Positions 57,720 through 64,000 of a stretch of 64,000 bases of DNA are shown piece by piece. The notes under the pieces are model-generated. The model did no database searches, was not told the DNA's origin, and was given only the letters and a program-made list of their open reading frames with translations. This DNA comes from Beta vulgaris subsp. vulgaris (Eukaryota; Streptophyta; Magnoliopsida; Caryophyllales; Amaranthaceae). The stretch lies in NCBI RefSeq assembly GCF_026745355.1, contig NC_079208.1, positions 22,359,121 through 22,423,120 of the forward strand, given 5' to 3'. The position numbers were made by a program, and so were the translations under genes. Position 1 is the stretch's first letter. Each line of letters starts with the position of its first letter.

Positions 57720-58243
57720 GCGTATTTTTATCGTTTTTTTTCAAATTTTTTTAATCAAAGAAATGAAAGAACTATATTCAAAATATACAACAAGAATTTC
57801 CCTCCCCCTACATAATCAAAATATTGTCCTCAATGTAAGAACAAGTATAAAGCAAAGCATAAGGTAAGGGAAAGGGGAAATAACTCACAATCAATCATTG
57901 GGGGATTCCCCGGATGCTCGTGACCCGAAGTGATGACAGGTTGCCCGATGTGCTTCCCGATCCGATGCTCTTATAGCCATTATCTCCATAAAAACATCAC
58001 TAGGCAGCTGATAAGAACTTAGATATTAAGTTTGAAATAACTGACTCATACTATACAAGTAGGCGAGCTTTTGCGAATGCATATCATGTAGCTCCTATAT
58101 CCGATCATTAACATCCGCTCTCTAAATACTCCAATCAATAGAAGTAGAAGGGCGAGAGCCCTTAGTGCCATCCGACTCATTCTCCTCATGGCTCTTCTCA
58201 TTCGTTTCTATTTCTACCAGCGTACGATTGCCTAAGTATGGAG

Positions 58244-59243
58244 CTACACTAGAATAAGGAGGAATAAAGAAATCACTAGCCATCGGACATAAGAAAGAGC
58301 CATGCCGTCAAGCCTAGGAAGTCTTAAGTACGAAGAACGACTCGGCCTGTGACGCCAAAAATAAGACCCATCTCGATTAGATTGAGCAAGTATCTCAACT
58401 TTTATCAATGTGCGTATATCATAAACACGACTAGACTTTACGAGCTTAATAGTGCCGGGAGGTTCAATTCCTAAATGTTCCGCTAAAAGAGTAATCATGC
58501 CCCCGTGCTCAGATTCCCATAAGTGCTATCACGCACTTTCAAACACTGCTCCACAAAGATTTCAATCCAATCAGGAATTCCTTCACCCTCTGGAGTCATA
58601 GCCCAAAGATAACTCATCTCAATACCTGCCATTTTAGTGGCTTCTCCTTGGCAAGACACGTGGTGGTCACAAAACGATGAGCTAATCGAAGCCTGGGGTG
58701 AGGGATCTTGTAACTTCCATGGGTGTTTACTTTGGTTCTTGTAATAGCCTGTTAAAAACAGAACAAGTATGATGGTGAAAAGGATTCCATTCATTCTCAG
58801 TAGGAGGTGGGTCCCAACCAAAAGCCTCTTTAATCTCATCATAGCTTACATCATATCTACTATTATTAAGGCGAAAGATGATTCTTGGACCTCGCTCATT
58901 TCTCTTTTCAAAGTAGATAAGAACTCATAAGTGCATCTCACATAAGTTTTCGCCTTCTTGCTTAGAAATGCTTCCATCCCCACCTTGCGAAACAACTTCT
59001 TCGTCACATCATCCATGTCTAAAACCGTTAAAGTAGCCAAATCAATAACTTTAGTTACATGTACCTTCCTTGTGGGTTGAGCAAAAGATGCCCATCTTTT
59101 CTTTTGAACATCACTAAGGTATATAACCCCATAGTATCAATCTCCCTACGTTTTGAGGAAGATGTCTTCACCTCCGAAGTTTGAGCCTTCTTCTTTGTCA
59201 CATTCCTAGGAGCCGGTGTGGGTCTTTTCCTCTCTCTAGCCAT
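58244..59243 (-). pseudogene. Athila 3' ORF with ATHILA ORF-1 domain (PF03078-like)
   Basis: It starts MARERKRPTPAPRNV at 59243 with a basic, Ser/Thr-rich head. The next frame (59040-58846) has LDMDDVTKKLFRKVGMEAFL and YEFLSTL, matching the start of the ATHILA ORF-1 family. Frame pieces to 58495 and 58244 continue it (YDEIKEAFGWDPP, then IEPPGTIKLVKSSRVYDIRT). At least three frameshifts or stops break it. In Athila elements this ORF sits between integrase and LTR in the sense direction; its function is unknown and no membrane segment is seen here. Confidence 0.75.
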
Positions 59244-59929
59244 GACAACTCACTTCCACTCTCACAAGGTTTCTTACTCCCTCAACAAGAAGCAACAATT
59301 TGTCATATCGACAACACCACAAATATCACCAAAAATCTCAATGCAATTCAACACATAACTACTAGTGACAATATCCAATGATATCATGAGCACAAGCATT
59401 AACTCACAAACATTAAATCATGGGCATGTATCATCAAGCAACCAATAACTAATAGGAAAAATTCAAAATATCCCAATTGAATTTCGAGATTTATCTCATG
59501 AGAGACAATAAATCCTACAAAAACACCAATCGAAAGAAAATTGTTGCTTTCTCACGTGAAATTCATCAACTTGATGCCCAATACTTCAACTACGACCTTC
59601 CAATTGCTCCAAATACTCTTCAAATAGTAAAACCCCAACTGTAGGGCTCTTGTTGAATTTTGGGTAGAGTGGATTGGAATTGTGTTTATGGTGATTTGAA
59701 TGGTGGTAAAGATTGAAAAAGCGGAATAGAGGGGGGGAAATTTTGATTGAAGGTGTGAGGAAGGTGGAAGATCAATGGTGGGAAGGAACAAAGAGAGAAG
59801 AAAGTGAAAGAGGAAAACAAAATAAGGAACGTGAAAGCGAGAATTTTTTTTTCTTTGGTTTTATTTTGGCTTTACACGATTTTTATCTATTTTGAAAATT
59901 ATTATTATTTTTTTTTTAAAAAAACACTT

Positions 59930-60235
59930 ACATGTAGGGAGGAGGATCGCGCCCAACGGCTTGAATGTCACGTCCAAATGTGTGGACTCCATCATGACCG
60001 ATTTCACCGCGACCCCCGGGCTGAGAGTCGTGCCCAGCGGCTTGCACTGTGCTGATGCTGTTTCAGGACTGAAGTCGTGCACCCAGTGCGGGATGAGCCG
60101 CGGCCCGCGGCTGATGCTGTTTCGCGATTGGAGTTGCCGCTCCCAGCGGCTTGGATGCTGCAGCTATGCTGTTCATCTTCGCTGCTACTGTGGTTGCCGC
60201 GCCCAGCGGCTGGAGAGTTGTTGTAGACCTGTCGT
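59930..60235. repeat. GC-rich degenerate repeats (GCCCAGCGGCTTG) in Athila
   Basis: A 300-bp GC-rich island in AT-rich DNA with about five copies of a CGCGCCCAGCGGCTTG-like core spaced 50-70 bp apart, some followed by GATGCTGTTTC. It lies between integrase and the ATHILA-domain ORF. Open frames on both strands there look like by-products of composition. Confidence 0.75.
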
Positions 60236-60429
60236 ATTTTAGTTCTTTTTTTTTGGTTTTTATCTCTACACAAGAGAAACAAAGCAAAGAGTAACAATAA
60301 TACTGATAAATTTAACTAAAATAACGAGAAAGAAAAATAACAAAGAAAAAGGACATAGGGAAGGATGATACTCGGATTGCCTCCCAAGAAGCGCCTTGTT
60401 TTAAGTCGTTAGCTTGACTTTGTGCATGA

Positions 60430-61455
60430 CTAATCACAATTCATATTTGGGATCATATAAATCAATATTTTCAACATTTTCCACCTTGAACCCCTCATAG
60501 TAATGCTTAAGTCGTTACCCATTGACATTGAACTGCTTGTTCGTATCAGAAACTTCGAACCTCCACTACACCATAAGGATATACAATAGTTACTTCGAGA
60601 GAGCGTATCCACCGAGATCGAAGCTTTCTAGGAAATAACCGAAGGCGAGATTGACCGAGAAGGACCTTATCACCAACTTTAAACTCTTTTCTTGTAATCA
60701 TCTTATCATGCCAAACCTTGGTTTTCTCCTTATAAAGCGCAACATTCTCATAAGACTTAAGTCGAATCTCCTCTAATTCTTGCAATTATAACTTCTTATG
60801 ATCATCCGCTTCATCCATATGCATACTATAAGCTTTCACCGCCTAATAAGCTTTATGTTCTAGCTCTACTGGAAGGTGGCATGGCTTACCAAACACAAGT
60901 TGATACAGTGGCATACCAATAGGGGTCTTACATGTAGTGCGATAGGCCCGCAAAGCATCATCCAAATGTAGACTCCAATCTTTTCTATTCACATTCACAG
61001 TTTTCTATAGAGTTGACTTCACGTCTCTATTATTGTACACTTCAGCTTACCCGTTAGTCTATGGATGATAAGAGGTAGATACCTTATGATGAAGGAAGTA
61101 TTTTTTTTTTAGCAAAGCACCCATAGTGCGATTGCAAAAATGTGTGCCACATTCACTTATCAAGGCTCGGGGGACTCCAAACCTAGAAAAGATGTGATAT
61201 TTAAGAAAATTTGCAACCTCTTTAGAATCGTTAGTCTTAGTGGGTTTGGCATCCACCCACGTAGAAACATAATCAATAGCAAGAAGTATGTATAAAACCA
61301 TAAGAGTTAGGAAACGGTCCCATAAAATCAATCCCTAACACATCAAATATTTCACAATATAATAAAGGCGCTTGGGGCATTTTATTTCTTTGGGATACAT
61401 TACCTACTCGCTGACCATTATCGCATGACTCACAAAATGCATAGTGCTGAGTCAT
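60430..61455 (-). pseudogene. Athila integrase (broken)
   Basis: It begins within the zinc finger (FCESCDNGQRVGN). Core: DVLGIDFMGPFPNSYG (first Asp), AIDYVSTWVDAKPT, RALISECGTHFCN where the family has SDGGTHF, so the second catalytic Asp is replaced. Then HHKVSTSYHP and, after stops, [17 protein letters not shown] sequence. The C-terminal domain is LQELEEIRLKSYE, KVGDKVLLGQSRLRLFPRKL. Several stops occur between 61059 and 60790. Confidence 0.85.
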
Positions 61456-61724
61456 GTCGTATTTTGATGATTGTAAACAAGTGATGATTATCTAACTAAC
61501 ATGTATGTTTGAGATGTGCATATTACATTAACATGAAACAAGTCATCAAAGGTTGAATATATCACATCATGAAGGTTTTCAAACAAGTGAAGTTCCTAAA
61601 AGAGCTCCTATAAGGGACACAAATAGAGCGGTTCCTAGGTACATCCTAGGAGGAACATTGAGTATGAAGTTCTGGAGCAGTTCCTGAGTGGAAGCAGCAA
61701 TATAACGTTTCAGAGTTGATGATA
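61456..61724 (+). mobile_element. Copia-like LTR fragment interrupting Athila
   Basis: TTTTGATGATTGTAAACAAG and the repeated GTTCCTA words resemble the beginning of a SIRE-type LTR in plus orientation. It starts where Athila integrase homology ends and stops where the chromovirus LTR begins. No coding sequence. Confidence 0.4.
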
Positions 61725-62400
61725 TGATTACTAAACTATGAAGTCTAATAATCAAGTTATTTCCTCCAAGATTTCGAACCAACACTCAAAGAACTCGAAC
61801 CAAGATATGAATTTAATCAAGAACACTTCTGAACCTTGATTAAAGACTCTTAAACAACCTTAAAATCACTCCTGAAATTAAGTTGTTTAACACTAAGAAC
61901 TAATCACTCCTGAAAAGTTATTAATGGTTTTCAATTGCAAGCACATAAGCAAAACAATTAAAGAAGATCGAAAATACTCTAAAAATCTGTAAGTTTATTG
62001 AAGAATTCGTCCCCTTATATAGGGTACAACCTAGGCTAATTCAACTAGGAAAACATAAACTTATCCTACTCCTACTTTACTTTGGACTCCTAATTAGACT
62101 CCTAAAGATAACATGTACAAGTCACATGTTTATATTTTTAACAACTCTATATTTTTAACTACTTAAACATAAAACATAAAGATAAACATAGCAATCCTAA
62201 TTCTACTAGGATTCTATGTAGCAAGCTAGGAGTATTCCTAATCAGAGTAGGACTCCTCTTCACTTCTTTCCACGTCACTTTCAAGGTTCCATGTTAGCAC
62301 ACAAGCTAAAACTTGATTCTTGTTCTTGATTTGAAACCCTAAAGTGTCCATGACCAAGTTAATAGGCTCATGATTAACAAGTGCCTTTGCATCCATATCA
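61725..62400 (-). repeat. Chromovirus LTR copy A
   Basis: 676 bp. On the minus strand it starts TGATATGGATGCAAAGGC and ends ...TAATCA. About 98% identical by eye to copy B over 585 bp, but clearly diverged in the last 100 bp (61725-61815). It is separated from copy B by only three bases. Confidence 0.85.
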
Positions 62401-62403
62401 TTA

Positions 62404-63101
62404 TGATTAATAAACTAAGAAAGTGTAATAATCAAGTATGAATATGAATCTTGAAGAAAAGACTTCAAGAAACTCGAACAAACTAGTAGAACACTCGAAC
62501 AAGGGATATGGATTTATTCAAGAACACTCCTGAACCTTGATTAAAGACTCTTAAACACCCTTAAAATCACTCCTGAAATTAAGTTGTTTAACACTAAGAA
62601 CTAATCACTCCTGAAAAGTTATTAATGGTTTTCAATTGCAAGCACATAAGCAAAACAATTAAAGAAGATCGAAAATACTCTAAAAATCTGTAAGTTTATT
62701 GAAGAATTCGTCCCCCTTATATAGGGTACAACCTAGGCTAATTCAACTAGGAAAACATAAACTTATCTTACTCCTACTTTACTTTAGACTCCTAATTAGA
62801 CTCCTAAAGATAACATGTACAAGTCACATGTTTATCTTTTTAACAATTCTATCTTTTTAACTACTTAAACATAAAACATAAAGATAAACATAGCAATCCT
62901 AATTCTACTAGAATTCTATGTAGCAAGCTAGGAGTATTCCTAATCAGAGTAGGACTCCTCTTCACTTCTTTCCACGCCATTTCAAGGTTCCATGTTAGCA
63001 CACAAGCTAAAACTTGATTCTTGTTCTTGATTTGAAACGCTAAAGTGTCCATGACCAAGTTAATAGGCTCATGATTAACAAGTGCCTTTGCATCCATATC
63101 A
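62404..63101 (-). repeat. Chromovirus LTR copy B (3' LTR of the element at right)
   Basis: 698 bp. On the minus strand it starts TGATATGG directly after the purine-rich GTAGAGGGGGAGAA (63102-63115), so it is a true 3' LTR. The pol frame runs across the boundary (NSFVEGENDMD). It ends ...TAATCA at 62404. Confidence 0.88.
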
Positions 63102-64000
63102 TTCTCCCCCTCTACAAAAGAATTTGCCCTCAAATTCTCATCATCATAGTAAGGAGATAGATCACCTAATTGAAAGTAGCACTTACACTTCCATACTCAT
63201 CTGATAAATCAATCTTGTAAGCACTATCTCCAATTACTCCAACCACCTCAAATGGTCCATCAGCTCGAGGCATAAGCTTGTTTTTCCTTTTGCTAGGAAA
63301 CCTTTCTTTCCTTAAGTGTATCCAAACAAGATCACCAACCTTGAACTTAGGTTGTTTGCGCCCATATTTACCTGTCTTGTATTGGATGTTCATCTTTTCA
63401 ATCCTTGCTTTAACTTGCTCACAAGTTTTGTTGAATGCTTCCAATCTCTTCTTTGCATCCATGTGTATCTCATGTTTAGGAATGCAACAAAATCAATAGG
63501 AAGTAAAGGATTAATACCATACACTACCTCAAATGGTGAATGAGAAGTAGTAGAAGAATGTGCCCTATTATAAGCAAATTCTGCATGAGCAAGCTTGATA
63601 TCCCAATCCTTTTGAGTCTTACTCACCAATCCCCTTAGTAAAGCTCCAAAGTCGATTAGTTACCTCAGTTTGGCCATCTGTTTGAGGATGATGACTTGTA
63701 CTAAAGAGTAAGCTTAGTCCTAGCATGCGCCACAAACATCTCCAAAATGACTTAGGAATTTAGAATCCCTATCGATACAATACTCCTTGGTATCCATGTA
63801 GTTTAAGATCTCTCTAAAGTATAAATCAGCTACATGTGAGCATCATCAGTTTTATGCATAGGAACAAAGTGAGCCATCTTAGAGAAACGATCTACTACCA
63901 CCTTAATAACATCTTTCCCTCTTTGAGTTCGAGGCAACCCCACTATAAAATCCATGCTCACACTATCCCAAGGTTGATTAGGCACTGGCAAAGGTGTATA
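63102..64000 (-). pseudogene. Chromovirus-like integrase, C-terminal part
   Basis: From the window edge: [20 protein letters not shown] (first Asp), then [39 protein letters not shown], and the C-terminal region KVGDLVWIHLRKERFPSKR with KLMPRADGPFEV and SDEYG. It ends NLRANSFVEGEND next to the LTR. Frameshifts near 63170 and 63630-63800 break it. I see no chromodomain after the GPF part, so the branch within chromovirus-like elements is uncertain. Confidence 0.85.

Larger units (their letters stand above)
55690..61455 (-). mobile_element. Athila-type Ty3/gypsy element, 3' part
   Basis: In minus order: integrase (61455-60430), a GC-rich spacer, an ATHILA-domain ORF (59243-58244), noncoding sequence, a purine tract (minus GTATGGGGGAGTT, 56936-56948) and the 3' LTR. 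The upstream gag, protease and RT are not in the window; the integrase is cut at 61456 by a copia-like LTR fragment. All coding parts are broken. Confidence 0.8.
62404..64000 (-). mobile_element. Ty3/gypsy chromovirus-like element, 3' end
   Basis: It consists of the 3' LTR (copy B), a purine tract and the integrase end of pol. It continues beyond the right edge of the window, so the 5' LTR and most of pol are not seen. Confidence 0.85.

Noticed and set aside
59930..60235. CRISPR-like array
   Set aside because: The units are degenerate and GC-rich, with no constant repeat length, in a plant retroelement.
59861..60297. Several overlapping coding frames on both strands of the GC-rich Athila block
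   Set aside because: Mutually overlapping frames on both strands at one GC-rich repeat block point to composition, not genes.

Overview
This is a plant nuclear window, almost certainly from a eudicot with a repeat-rich genome. The evidence is LTR retrotransposons of SIRE/Maximus, Tat/Retand, Athila and chromovirus type, a plant L1-like LINE, Stowaway-like and Mutator-like elements, and one intron-rich gene for a plant Bruno/CELF-type RNA-binding protein. A Caryophyllales source such as an Amaranthaceae genome would fit, but I cannot prove it from this window. No prokaryotic genes, rRNA or tRNA genes, or CRISPR arrays were seen.

Layout. 1-1577: end of an unclassified LTR element (minus). 1578-16202: a SIRE-type Ty1/copia element on the minus strand, with gag, integrase, RT-RNase H and an extra 3' ORF. 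A full-length LINE (2791-7708, with 16-bp target duplications) sits inside its 3' LTR. 16203-32653: a second, plus-strand copy of the same SIRE element, joined head to head with the first as a large inverted duplication. Inside that copy lies a 12.8-kb Tat/Retand-type Ty3/gypsy element (17973-30786). It contains a solo SIRE-like LTR and an intron-containing gene on the antisense strand. 32654-36961: hairpin, MITEs and AT-rich sequence. 36962-47200: the only conventional host gene, a 9-exon, 428-residue three-RRM protein of the BRN1/BRN2 (RBP-DR1) group on the minus strand. 47921-50141: a Mutator-like non-autonomous element whose left terminal repeat holds a 1-kb palindromic foldback. 51181-52970: LINE remnant (plus). 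About 55690-61455: 3' part of an Athila element (minus). 61456-61724: copia-like LTR fragment. 61725-64000: two directly adjacent chromovirus LTRs and the 3' end of the chromovirus pol gene, running off the window.

History. The nesting gives an order: the SIRE element inserted and decayed; part of it was duplicated in inverted orientation, since both arms share the same lesions; the Tat element entered the plus arm; a solo LTR was left in the Tat element. The LINE entered the other side independently. The Tat target site is confirmed by the uninterrupted minus-strand copy.

The BRN-like gene is intact in every exon and splice site I could read, although its introns hold MITEs and an LTR-promoter-like block. 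The most unusual structures are the antisense spliced gene in the Tat element, the inverted SIRE duplication, the LTR-LTR junction at 62401, and the palindrome within the Mutator-like terminal repeat. I did not find a convincing wholly new biological system.
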